Shown here: positions 9,001 to 16,499 of the stretch, in pieces
Numbering within the stretch: position 1 is the stretch's first letter
Layout: the number at the start of each line of letters is the position of its first letter
NCBI GenBank assembly: GCA_031368215.1
Contig: JANLRD010000270.1
Coordinates: 1-64,000, forward strand
Direction: 5' to 3'
Length of the DNA stretch: 64,000 bases
Source of the DNA: JANLQX01 sp031368215
GTDB lineage: Bacteria; Actinomycetota; Acidimicrobiia; Acidimicrobiales; JANYDT01
Program-made: the position numbers and the translations under genes
The notes under the pieces: model-generated
Database searches by the model: none
What the model saw: the letters and a program-made list of their open reading frames with translations, nothing else
What the model was told of the DNA's origin: nothing

Positions 9001-10837
9001 CGATCGGCCGACGGTGGTCAGCGGACTCGTCTTCGCCCCGGACAGGCCGCCTCCGCCGGGCGGCTGGCCGGTGCTTTCCTTCGCTCACCCGACGACGGGC
9101 CTCGCCGATCGATGCGCGCCCTCGCACAATGTCGGAATCCTCGAGACGACGATTGCCACTCTCGCTGCGCAGGTGGGGATGGTTGTCGTCGCCACCGATT
9201 ACGCCGGTCTCGGCACCGATGGGCCGCATCCGTTCCTCGACGGGATCAGCGAAGGCAGGTCCGTGCTCGACATCGCGCGTGCGGCGAAGTCGATCGATGG
9301 TCTGTCGCTGTCCGGCACCACCGTGCTGTGGGGTCATTCGCAGGGCGGCCATGCTGCGCTGTTCGCCGCCCAAGAGGCGCCGGCGTACGCGCCCTCGCTG
9401 AAGATTGTCGGCGTTGTCGCCGGGGCACCACCGTCACAGTTGCGAGAGCTCCTCACATCCATCGAGAAGACGCCGGACCGTGGCTACGCCCTCTTGGTCG
9501 CCGAGGGCCTTCGGGCGATCGATCCGTCGCTACGGCTGGCCGACGTGTTCACCCCCCGCGGTGTCGCGCTCGCCGAACGGCTCGACACGGAGTGTTCGTC
9601 GGAGGTGAACCGTGCCGCGGCGCGCGACACCATCCGTCTCGCCTCGCCAGTGCCCGGTGCATGGTTGACCGCGCTCGATGCCAACCAGCCGGGCGAGGTG
9701 AAGATCGACGCGCCCGTGCTGATCATTCACGGGTCCGACGACGAGCTCATCCCGGTCGCCACCTCAGAGGTGCTGCAGAAGTCGCTCGTGCAACGGGGAA
9801 CGTCCGTCGAGCGCATCGTCTACCCCGGCGCAGGTCACGCTGATGTCGCCCTGTCGTCGCTCACCGATGTGCTCGCGTGGATCGCGAAGCGATTGCCGGC
9901 GGCGTCACCGAGTACCCCGACATCGGCCGCCGCGCCCGCTGATGCTTCCGCGAGGTGGCCCGGCGCGACCGGGGCGCTCCGTGCTGCGCTTGACCGCGGC
10001 ACCACCAAGACCTTGGCCATCGCCCATGCCGGCGGCGACCTCGAAGCACCGCACAGCACGCCGTTCGCGTTTGATCGCGCCGCCAAGCTCGGTGTCGATG
10101 TTCTCGAGATGGATGTTCGGCTCTCCGGCGACGGTGTCCTCGTTGTGCAGCATGACCCCGATGTCGACCGCACCACGAACGAGACCGGCCTCGTCGCCGA
10201 TCGAAGCGCGAAGCAACTGGCTGCGCTCGACAACGCCCACTGGTTCCAGCCGGGTTGCTGGGACTGCCGAACGGCGACAGGAGCGCGCCCCTATCGCGGT
10301 GTCCGGCTGGGAACGATCCCGCCCCCGGACGGCGCGAAGGCCGATGACTTTCGCATCGCCACCCTCGACGAGATCCTGGCGAAGTACCCCGACGCTGTCA
10401 TGGACATCGAGATCAAGGCCGACGGGCCCGGCGGGGGAGTGTCCGTCGCCGAAGCGCTGGCGAAACGTCTGCGCGCTGACCAATCTCCCGACCGGTTCAT
10501 CGTTGTCAGCTTCGACGACCCGTCCATCGATGCCTTTACCCGCGCCGCTCCGGAGATCGCCGCGTCCCCCGGGTTCGGAGCGCTCACCCGCTATGTGCTC
10601 ACCGGCGCCGCGCTCCCCAAGACTCCGGTGATCCAGATTCCGCCGGAGCTGCAAGGACTCCCGATCCTCACGGACGCGCTCCGAGCCCGAGCGGCTGCCG
10701 ATGGCATCGCGATCTGGGTGTGGCCGTCGGACTCCGCCACCGACGACCGGGCCAACTACGAAGCGCTGCTGGCTCAACGGCCGAACGGCATCATCGCCGG
10801 CAGACCCGAAGTGCTCCTCGGCCTCCTCGGCCGGTAG
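6020..10837 (+). CDS. fusion: FtsX/MacB-type permease - alpha/beta hydrolase - glycerophosphodiester phosphodiesterase-like
   Basis: 1605 codons from GTG 6020. Residues 1-890 form a duplicated FtsX/ABC3 permease: TM1 near 25-50, a large extracytoplasmic domain, TM segments from about 288, the signature SQRTRELALLRAVGG, a second half with SVVERIREIGLLRTLGM near 770, and final GRRAARLPMLAALNG. A further TM at about 895-915 and a Ser/Thr/Ala/Pro-rich linker lead to an alpha/beta hydrolase (968-1290, secretory-lipase-like, GHSQGGH with Ser1107, IIHGSDDELIP acid and GAGHAD). From about 1329 a GDPD-like TIM barrel follows (LEMDVRLSGDG, QHDPDVDRTT, MDIEIKAD). The topology puts both enzymes outside the membrane. 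No ABC ATPase gene is adjacent. An in-frame GTG at 5915 is an alternative start but adds an Arg-rich, atypical N-terminus. No stop or frame change interrupts the gene. Confidence 0.88.
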   Translation: MTAARIEGGSAEGSSRRPILRLSLAGVSSNRGRFALLSFSVFIGVLFIAATLTITDTVKAGFGSLFSDAYRNVSVVVREQSDIVRQNETFRGRINGSLVATVADVPGVEAALPRITGYAYVVSADGIAPPNVSSETAGAPIAENWVADEALNPFILVDGTGPRDSGDLVIDRGTAKEARIGVGDTVSVVTKDGSVPGRVSGIVRFGSVDSPGAVPVVLFGTADAQRLLGEPGRVDAVIVRAKDGVSAATLERSIAAVLPDGIEAVTGAKVTAERESQVASGLRFVTAFLLIFAVLSLVVGAFIIANTFSMSISQRTRELALLRAVGGSRFQIARMVLGEAAVMSIVGSVAGLFGGIGLAQLMKGVLRATGVDLPPAPLVVRAATVAWSLGIGIVVTVGAAITPALRAARISPVAAMRDSEVEPPPLLRRTLLGFGVLGVAVFVTRDGALSPSLPQTGLGVAMLFVASVLLAPALGSLARFLVDPVGRVFGTTSGLAVRNATRNPRRTAATALALSLGSAVACFALILNASLSQSLKTAVGGGLRGDLVVRSGSFGVGGLPTSLAKEIGALSSVEAVSGLRYGFATVDGPKRKARRVSAVRRSGGRPIASLDPASADRLLDFGNERGSLGDLGGNTIAISQRELDDRGWNFGDTLQLTFPGREPTPFRINAIFRQGIAFDFAISHADYERAVPDQFDFVVYLAAKDGVKLSELRSEIERITTKYPTAKVEDPKQYVARITNSLDQLLSLILGLLILVVTIAVLGIAITLSLSVVERIREIGLLRTLGMARVQVRSMLRSEAVVIALLAVSIGVVLGIGSAWALLQALRDEGLSRFSVPPVGVGSLAILAAVTGLLASIVPGRRAARLPMLAALNGRQATAFATPGSKRVVAVKRARLIGGAIAITGVLFGFGLGRATAPGGDAVAVAPSTASTSAPASATTTALPEGSVSVDNTPYVVPPSSSPAEPGVLRESVPIQSPPGTKGWRVLYDSEIRDDRPTVVSGLVFAPDRPPPPGGWPVLSFAHPTTGLADRCAPSHNVGILETTIATLAAQVGMVVVATDYAGLGTDGPHPFLDGISEGRSVLDIARAAKSIDGLSLSGTTVLWGHSQGGHAALFAAQEAPAYAPSLKIVGVVAGAPPSQLRELLTSIEKTPDRGYALLVAEGLRAIDPSLRLADVFTPRGVALAERLDTECSSEVNRAAARDTIRLASPVPGAWLTALDANQPGEVKIDAPVLIIHGSDDELIPVATSEVLQKSLVQRGTSVERIVYPGAGHADVALSSLTDVLAWIAKRLPAASPSTPTSAAAPADASARWPGATGALRAALDRGTTKTLAIAHAGGDLEAPHSTPFAFDRAAKLGVDVLEMDVRLSGDGVLVVQHDPDVDRTTNETGLVADRSAKQLAALDNAHWFQPGCWDCRTATGARPYRGVRLGTIPPPDGAKADDFRIATLDEILAKYPDAVMDIEIKADGPGGGVSVAEALAKRLRADQSPDRFIVVSFDDPSIDAFTRAAPEIAASPGFGALTRYVLTGAALPKTPVIQIPPELQGLPILTDALRARAAADGIAIWVWPSDSATDDRANYEALLAQRPNGIIAGRPEVLLGLLGR

Positions 10838-10880
10838 CAGGGACCGGCGACGCGGGTGCGTCGCCCGCCCGACGCGCGGC

Positions 10881-10886
10881 TACCGT
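10881..10886 (+). promoter_or_regulatory. -10 hexamer TACCGT of amidohydrolase gene
   Basis: TACCGT lies 8 nt before the ATG at 10895; no ribosome site is seen, so a leaderless start is likely. Confidence 0.45.
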
Positions 10887-10894
10887 CGCACGTC

Positions 10895-12574
10895 ATGGAC
10901 GAGACCGTTGTCTATCCCGCCCGACGCGTCATCACGATGAACCGCGGGCTCCCCTTTGCCGAGGCGGTGGCAGTGCGTGGCGCAAGAATCCTCGGCGTCG
11001 GGACGGTGGCCGAACTGGAGTCGTGGGGACCGTGTCGGGTCGATGACCACTTCGTCGACAAGGTGCTCGTCCCCGGCTTCGTCGAGGCACACTCCCACGT
11101 GATGGCGGGAGGCCACTGGCAGCACCCCTACGTCGGCTTCTTCGATCGACGTGACCCGCAGGGTCGTGTGTGGAAGAGCTGTTGCTCGATCGACGAGGTC
11201 ATCGATCGGCTGATCGAGGCGGAGTCGATCATGGAAGACCCCGACGAGCTCCTCGTGGCGTGGGGTCTCGACCCGATCTACTTCCCCGGTGAGCGCCTTC
11301 TGGCGAAACACCTCGATCGGATCTCGACCACCCGACGCATCTTCGTGTTCCATGCGAGCGGGCACCTGGCGACGGTCAACACTGCGATGCTGCGCGCCTC
11401 GGAGATCACCTCGAAGTCCACGACGCCCGGTGTTGCCCGTGACACCGACGGTGAGCCGAACGGCGAACTCCAGGAGGCCGCGATGTCGCTCGCTTCGGAG
11501 GCCTTCCGCAAGCTCATGACGTCGTGGAGCTCGCCCGAGGCGAAGTGGAACTACGCCTACGAGGCCCGCAACGCCGGGCACACGTTCGTCACCGATCTGA
11601 GCCCGGGATCGCTCACCACGCCGGGTCAGTTGGAGGCGTGGCAGGCAGTGACCGACGATCCCGGGTATCCGGTGCGCGTGATGGTTGCGGTGAGTCCACC
11701 CTTCGGCCGTCCGGCAGATCCGGTGGCCATCTCTGAACTCGCCAAGCGGCTCCGTCACGAGTCCGCCGACAAGCTCCACTTCGGCATCGTGAAACTGATC
11801 CTCGACGGTTCCATCCAGGGCTTCACGGCCCGACTTTCATGGCCGTACTACTACCGTCCGCCTGAGGGGCACCACGAGAACGGCCTGTGGCTGATGGCCC
11901 CGGATCAGCTCACCGACCTGGTGACAACCTTCCACGCCGCCGGGCTGATCGTGCACGCCCACTGCAACGGCGATCAGGCGACCGAGGCCTTTATCGACGC
12001 GGTGGAAGCTGCGTTGGAGCGTCACCCGCGTTGGGATCACCGCCACACCGTGCAGCACTGCCAGATGACCACCCCGGCGCAGTATCGCCGCATGGCCGCG
12101 CTTGGTATGTGCGCAAACATCTTCAGCAACCACATGTACTACTGGGGCGATCAGCATCGTGATCGCAGCATCGGACCCGAGCGCGCCGCGAAGATGGACG
12201 CGTGTGCCACAGCACTCGCCGAAGGGGTGCCGATATCGATCCACTCCGATGCTCCGGTCACCCCGTTGGGTCACCTCCACACCATGTGGTGCGCGGTGAA
12301 CCGCCTCACATCGACGGGTCAGGTCCTCGGTCCGGATGAACGGATCTCGGTGATGGACGCGCTGCACGCGGCGACGATCGGCGCGGCGTACCAGTTGAAG
12401 GTCGATCACTTGATCGGCAGCATCGAAGCGGGCAAGTTCGCTGATTTTGCCGTTCTCTACGACGATCCGCTCACCGTCGACCCGGTGACCCTCAAGGACA
12501 TCGTCGTGTGGGGAACCGTCGTCGGGGGTGTGCCGTTCGAAGCGGGCGTCAACTCCGGCGCCGGTGCACGCTGA
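10895..12574 (+). CDS. YtcJ-like amidohydrolase (amidohydrolase family 3)
   Basis: 559 aa. An N-terminal beta-sandwich part leads to VPGFVEAHSHV, the metal-binding HxH; later metal/catalytic positions are HAHCNGD and HRHTVQHCQM, and the Asp in SIHSDAPVTPLG. The C-terminal half returns to the sandwich (IGSIEAGKFADFAVLYDDPL). Such zinc hydrolases cleave amides or cyclic amides in the cytoplasm; the substrate cannot be predicted. The ATG at 10895 is chosen for the TACCGT-N8 spacing; an upstream in-frame start (10856) would add an unlikely Arg/Pro-rich stretch. Its last 26 bases overlap the end of the convergent methyltransferase gene. Confidence 0.9.
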   Translation: MDETVVYPARRVITMNRGLPFAEAVAVRGARILGVGTVAELESWGPCRVDDHFVDKVLVPGFVEAHSHVMAGGHWQHPYVGFFDRRDPQGRVWKSCCSIDEVIDRLIEAESIMEDPDELLVAWGLDPIYFPGERLLAKHLDRISTTRRIFVFHASGHLATVNTAMLRASEITSKSTTPGVARDTDGEPNGELQEAAMSLASEAFRKLMTSWSSPEAKWNYAYEARNAGHTFVTDLSPGSLTTPGQLEAWQAVTDDPGYPVRVMVAVSPPFGRPADPVAISELAKRLRHESADKLHFGIVKLILDGSIQGFTARLSWPYYYRPPEGHHENGLWLMAPDQLTDLVTTFHAAGLIVHAHCNGDQATEAFIDAVEAALERHPRWDHRHTVQHCQMTTPAQYRRMAALGMCANIFSNHMYYWGDQHRDRSIGPERAAKMDACATALAEGVPISIHSDAPVTPLGHLHTMWCAVNRLTSTGQVLGPDERISVMDALHAATIGAAYQLKVDHLIGSIEAGKFADFAVLYDDPLTVDPVTLKDIVVWGTVVGGVPFEAGVNSGAGAR

Positions 12575-13133
12575 CGACGTAGTCCGGCGTCGACACCCAC
12601 GGGTCGTCATCCCACGTGGCCCAACGCTCGACGAGGTCGAGTCCTGCCGACGTGGTCCATGCGTCCCAGTCGGCCACGGGAACGCGTCGTCCCTCGCCCC
12701 TTGCGAGCTGGAACCCGGCCACGACCAAACCTCCGGGTTCGACATGGCGCGCGATGTTGGCGATCGCTGCCGGGCGGTCTTCGGATTCCACGAACAGGAT
12801 CACGTTGCCGGCCATCATCACCACGCCGAAACGTCGGCCGAGGTCGATGGTTGCGAGGTTGCCCAGGTGCCATGGAAGGTGGGGAGCTTTGGCCCGCGCA
12901 TGCCCGAGCATGTCGGCGTCGATGTCGGTTCCTTCGGTCTGATGGCCGCGTCTGTCGAGTTCGATGGCCACTCGACCCGTTCCGCACCCGGCATCGAGGA
13001 TCGCCCCGATGACGTCGGGATGTCGCTGAAGAAGGCGTCCGAGGAAGGCGACCTCGCCGTGCGGATCCTTGCCGGCCGCAGCCATCTGCGTCCACGCCTC
13101 GTCGTAGCCGGAGGGGTTCCACGAGGTCGTCAC
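12549..13133 (-). CDS. class I SAM-dependent methyltransferase
   Basis: 194 aa. Motif I ILDAGCGTGRVAIEL with the acidic TDID at the end of strand 2 gives a classic SAM-binding Rossmann fold; MMAGNVILFV is motif IV and HVEPGGLVVAGF a motif VI-like stretch. Small-molecule methylation is likely; the acceptor is unknown. The GTG at 13133 is chosen because TACGCT lies 8 nt upstream (leaderless pattern). The final 26 coding bases overlap the 3' end of the convergent amidohydrolase gene. Confidence 0.88.
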   Translation of the reverse strand: MTTSWNPSGYDEAWTQMAAAGKDPHGEVAFLGRLLQRHPDVIGAILDAGCGTGRVAIELDRRGHQTEGTDIDADMLGHARAKAPHLPWHLGNLATIDLGRRFGVVMMAGNVILFVESEDRPAAIANIARHVEPGGLVVAGFQLARGEGRRVPVADWDAWTTSAGLDLVERWATWDDDPWVSTPDYVVSVHRRRS

Positions 13134-13141
13134 GACGGATA

Positions 13142-13147
13142 AGCGTA
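13142..13147 (-). promoter_or_regulatory. -10 hexamer TACGCT of methyltransferase gene
   Basis: TACGCT on the minus strand, 8 nt before the GTG at 13133. Confidence 0.4.
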
Positions 13148-13234
13148 GGTGGCGGTCGCTCCGGCACGGCCCTCCTCGCCACACCCGCCCCGCGCGAGTC
13201 GGCGGAGGCGCCAGCGAAGTGATGAACTGGGCTT

Positions 13235-13627
13235 GTGCCCGAACGCAACGTCCTCGGTGGTGAACTCGAATCGTGCAGCACCGAACCGCTGACCGGTTTC
13301 TTCCGCGACGGCTGCTGCAACACCGGTCCCGACGATCTCGGCAGCCACACGATCTGTGCCGTCGTCACCGCGGAGTTCCTCGATCATCAGCGCCGCATCG
13401 GTAACGACCTCAGCACGCCGATGCGGCAGTACAACTTCCCGGGCCTGGTGCCGGGGGATCGCTGGTGCGTCACCGCCCGCAACTGGCTGCGCGCCCACCT
13501 CGACGGAGCTGCGGCTCATGTGGTGCTGGCGTCGACCAACGAGAAGGTGCTCGACCTCGTGCCGCTCGCGGTGTTGAAGCTCTACGCCGTCGACGTGCCG
13601 TCGGACCCGAGCTCCATCGAGGGCTGA
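13235..13627 (+). CDS. DUF2237 family protein
   Basis: 130 aa. Nearly the whole length matches the DUF2237 pattern: RNVLGGELESCSTEPLTGFF, RDGCCNTGPDDLG, TICAVVTAEFL, GNDLSTPM, FPGLVPGDRWCVTA and ASTNEKVLDLVPL. Several Cys residues (CST, CC, TIC, WC) are family-conserved and suggest metal or redox chemistry, but the function is unknown. The GTG at 13235 is used because the family motif begins four residues later. It converges with the alditol oxidase gene, with a hairpin between the two stops. Confidence 0.88.
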   Translation: MPERNVLGGELESCSTEPLTGFFRDGCCNTGPDDLGSHTICAVVTAEFLDHQRRIGNDLSTPMRQYNFPGLVPGDRWCVTARNWLRAHLDGAAAHVVLASTNEKVLDLVPLAVLKLYAVDVPSDPSSIEG

Positions 13628-13652
13628 AGTCAGCGGTCTTGAGGCCGAGACT

Positions 13653-13687
13653 GCAGCCTGCGTAGCTGTGAGAGAAACTCAGGCTGC
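13653..13687. terminator. hairpin between convergent genes
   Basis: GCAGCCTG (13653-13660) pairs perfectly with CAGGCTGC (13680-13687), loop of 19 nt, between the stops of the DUF2237 and alditol-oxidase genes. There is no U-tract, as usual in actinobacteria. Confidence 0.4.
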
Positions 13688-13717
13688 ATTCTCCGCACAC
13701 GTTCCGCCTGGTCCCGT

Positions 13718-14983
13718 TCAGCCGAAGACGAACTCGTCGAGGAACGCATTGCGGAACCGCCCGGCCGGATCGAGCTGTCGGGCCGCGTCGAGGAACCGGG
13801 GGAGCTGCGGATAGCAACGGCGGACGTCGGGCCCGGCGATCGTGAACAACTTTCCCCAGTGGGGTCGCGGGTCGAACGGCGCCAGCGCGTGCTCGATGTC
13901 GGGGAGGAGCGCACGAACACTCGGCCAGTCCGGCTTCCACGTGAAGTGAAGCGCGACGCTGTCGCGACCGTGGCACGGGCTCATCCAGAACGCGTCGGCG
14001 GTGACGGTGCGGACTTCACCGACCAGGACCAGTGCGGAGATCCGATGCTGGAGGGTCCACAGTGCGTCGATCGCTTCGACGGCGTGAACGCGCGGGAGCA
14101 GGTACTCGCTCTGGAGCTCGTCGCTACTGCTCGGGGTGAAGGCCATGCGGAAATGGGGGAGCCGTTCGTACGCCGGGCCCGGTGCACCGAGTTGCGGCGT
14201 GCACGGCAGCGGGTCGAGCCCAGGGAGCGGATGCAGGTGCTCGCTCGCCGGAGGTGCACCGAAGAACGGAAGCGCCGGGTCGTGCCGATCGACGTCGCCG
14301 ACGCGGACCTTGCGCCACGCGGTCGTGAACTCGGTTCGTTGCCAATCGGTGAACAGGCTGACGCTATAGGCACTCGACATGATCTCGTCGAAGTGCTCGC
14401 GCGCGGCGTCGAACGAGAGCCGCTCGTAGACGTGTTGCCGCACGTCGAACGCCGGGACGAGGTCGAGCGTGAGCGCCGTGACAACGCCGAGCGCACCGAG
14501 GTGCACGACGAGACCCGGGAACACGTCGGGATCGTCGGTTCGCGAGAACTGCCGTACCTCGCCGGTGGCGGTGACCATCTCGATCGCCGCCACCGACGAG
14601 GCGAGGATGGGGTTGGCGTTCCCCGAGCCGTGGGTTCCGGTGGCGCATGCTCCGGCGACCGAGATGTGGGGGAGCGACGCAAGATTGGGAAGCGCAAACC
14701 CTTCCGCCTGCGCGGCAGCGCCGACGTCGCCATAGCGCACGCCACCCGAGACGGTCACCGTTTGCCGGACACGATCGAGGTGGATCAGCGGGCGCGATCC
14801 GTCGAGCGTGATCATCGTGCCGCTGGAGTCGGCGATGGTGTTGAACGAATGCCGGGAGCCGAGTACCTTCACCGGCCCGGACCCGGCCATCGCGGCCGCA
14901 ACCTCGTCCGCTGTTGTTGCGTTGATTTCGGAAGCGAAGGAGAACTCCTGGTTTCCTGCCCAGTTCCGAATCGGTAGGTGCAC
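13718..14983 (-). CDS. aldO: alditol (xylitol) oxidase, VAO-family flavoprotein
   Basis: 421 aa, the length of Streptomyces AldO. GSRHSFN near residue 45 supplies the His expected to bind FAD covalently, and ASLPHISVAGACATGTHGSG is the family's FAD-binding stretch. Active-site positions seen in AldO are present: the Glu and Arg of GEVRTVTADAFW and the Lys of PHWGKLFT. The enzyme oxidises terminal alcohols of polyols such as xylitol or sorbitol with O2, giving H2O2. The ATG at 14983 begins MHLPIRNWAGN, as in homologues. Family assignment is strong; polyol preference is inferred. Confidence 0.92.
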   Translation of the reverse strand: MHLPIRNWAGNQEFSFASEINATTADEVAAAMAGSGPVKVLGSRHSFNTIADSSGTMITLDGSRPLIHLDRVRQTVTVSGGVRYGDVGAAAQAEGFALPNLASLPHISVAGACATGTHGSGNANPILASSVAAIEMVTATGEVRQFSRTDDPDVFPGLVVHLGALGVVTALTLDLVPAFDVRQHVYERLSFDAAREHFDEIMSSAYSVSLFTDWQRTEFTTAWRKVRVGDVDRHDPALPFFGAPPASEHLHPLPGLDPLPCTPQLGAPGPAYERLPHFRMAFTPSSSDELQSEYLLPRVHAVEAIDALWTLQHRISALVLVGEVRTVTADAFWMSPCHGRDSVALHFTWKPDWPSVRALLPDIEHALAPFDPRPHWGKLFTIAGPDVRRCYPQLPRFLDAARQLDPAGRFRNAFLDEFVFG

Positions 14984-15046
14984 GAGGGTGTTCTACAGGG
15001 TTCCGGTCGCGCTGTCGCCTTCCAGCTCCTGGAGATTGGTATCTCA

Positions 15047-15063
15047 GTCGCTCCGGGAGCGAC
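15047..15063. terminator. GTCGCTCC-G-GGAGCGAC hairpin
   Basis: Perfect 8-bp stem with a 1-nt centre, 39 bases beyond the stop of the LLM gene (minus strand). The same palindrome, with A at the centre, occurs at 53572-53588 after livF. Confidence 0.4.
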
Positions 15064-15101
15064 CACGTGCACAAGCATCGTGAGCCGTTCCGTTCACGAT
15101 G

Positions 15102-15956
15102 TCAACCGAGTCTTGATGTGAGCTTCTCACCCTGAAGTTGGAGAGAGTCCGGCGTGCCGGCTGGCACGATGACTCGGTGGACGCCGACGGCCGCGAAACC
15201 TTCGGCTTCTCTCGTGACGGCATCAACCTCGCGTTCCGTGCACATGGCCGTGACCTCGATGAGCGACGGATCACGGCCGGAGTCTTCGGCGGCCCGTCGC
15301 ATAGTTGCGAGCAGCGGCTCGATGTCGGACGGCGTGCCCATTGGGAAGAAGCCGTCGCCGATGCGACCGGCGCGCCGCGCCGCGCCGTTCGAGTGGCCTC
15401 CGACCACGATCGGAATGGTGCCGTTCGCTGGACGCGGCCGCGATATGCAATTCGTGAACTGTGCGTACGGACTGTCGTGGCTGACTCGTATTCCCGTCCA
15501 CAGCTTCCGCATCACCGCGACAGCGTCATCGGTGCGGCTGCCACGGTCGTCGAACGGAACACCGATCGCCGCAAACTCTTCAGCGAGCCAGCCAACACCG
15601 ATTCCGAGCACGACCCGCCCTCCCGACAGCGAATCCAACGTTGCGATCTCTTTTGCGGCGACCAACGCATTACGTTGCGGAAGGATCAAGATGCCGGTGC
15701 AGAGCTTCAGCCTCGTCGTTCTCGCCGCCACGTAGGCCAACCAAATGAGCGGGTCGGGTAGGTCGAATTCCTCTGCTCCGCCGGCCATCTTCCCCGACGT
15801 CGCATACGGGTACGTGGTTTGGTACCCCGATGGGACGACGACGTGTTCGGGACCCCAGATTGACTCGAATCCGGCCGTCTCCGCCGCCTCAGCGATCGCT
15901 ATCGCGCCCTGTGGAGTGGCGCCCTCTCCGATACTTCCGTACAGCCCGAGTTTCAT
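15102..15956 (-). CDS. LLM-class (TIGR03619-like) F420-dependent oxidoreductase
   Basis: 284 aa TIM-barrel luciferase-like protein: MKLGLYGSIGEG, FESIWGPEHVVVPS, LCTGILILPQRN, SGGRVVLGIGVGWL and IPIVVGGHSNGAARRAGRIGDGFFP are hallmarks of the F420-dependent LLM subfamily. The cofactor is probably F420H2; the substrate is unknown. The ATG at 15956 has AAGGGG about 8 nt upstream; upstream in-frame Met codons would add an unconserved tail. It is preceded on the same strand by a cupin gene (59-base gap), so the two may be co-transcribed. Confidence 0.9.
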   Translation of the reverse strand: MKLGLYGSIGEGATPQGAIAIAEAAETAGFESIWGPEHVVVPSGYQTTYPYATSGKMAGGAEEFDLPDPLIWLAYVAARTTRLKLCTGILILPQRNALVAAKEIATLDSLSGGRVVLGIGVGWLAEEFAAIGVPFDDRGSRTDDAVAVMRKLWTGIRVSHDSPYAQFTNCISRPRPANGTIPIVVGGHSNGAARRAGRIGDGFFPMGTPSDIEPLLATMRRAAEDSGRDPSLIEVTAMCTEREVDAVTREAEGFAAVGVHRVIVPAGTPDSLQLQGEKLTSRLG

Positions 15957-16015
15957 GGCGGTTCCCCTTTTCGCGACGTTTCGCTTCGTCATGATGTCGG
16001 ACCACAGCAGGTCTG

Positions 16016-16393
16016 TCACGTAGGTTGACCCTTGGTCGGCTCCACGTCGAGATGAATGAACACGCAGGTCCGCGGCTCACCGTTGACGTTGCGGCTGATG
16101 TGACCCTGTCCGGTGGTGTCTTCGGCGAGGAGTATCGTGCCGGGCCCCATGACCCGCTTGGTGCCGTCGCCGACTTCGATCTCGACGGAACCGGTCAGAT
16201 TGACGACGTACTGGCGTCGGGGCGCACGGTGGAAGTCGAGGTGGTAGTCGCCCGAGACCTTGCGGAACTGGACGCCGCTGGTCGGAATCGTCTCGGAGAT
16301 CAAGCCCATGGGCCCGAGATCGTCGAGGTGAACGACGATGTCGTCAAAGTGCGATTGCCCGTCGGTGCCGGTGTAGATCCTGGTGACGTTCAT
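16016..16393 (-). CDS. small cupin-fold protein, 125 aa
   Basis: Single-domain cupin: FRKVSGDYHLDFHRAPRRQYVVNLTG covers the first cupin motif in relaxed form and MGPGTILLAEDTTGQGHISR the second, with His residues suitable for metal binding. The function is not predictable (sensor, isomerase or stress protein). The ATG at 16393 lies 8 nt after a TACCGT hexamer, a leaderless start; longer in-frame starts would overlap the divergent COG0523 gene. It is likely the first gene of a transcript continuing to the LLM gene. Confidence 0.8.
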   Translation of the reverse strand: MNVTRIYTGTDGQSHFDDIVVHLDDLGPMGLISETIPTSGVQFRKVSGDYHLDFHRAPRRQYVVNLTGSVEIEVGDGTKRVMGPGTILLAEDTTGQGHISRNVNGEPRTCVFIHLDVEPTKGQPT

Positions 16394-16401
16394 GGGACAC
16401 G

Positions 16402-16407
16402 ACGGTA
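16402..16407 (-). promoter_or_regulatory. -10 hexamer TACCGT of cupin gene
   Basis: TACCGT (minus strand), 8 nt before the ATG at 16393. Confidence 0.4.
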
Positions 16408-16499
16408 CAAGCGGCCGGGCCACCCGAGTCCGCAGCCTCGGTCTCTCCGGTAACGCAAGGCGTGCACAACGATCGGCGTTCGACCACACTTCGAAGGCG

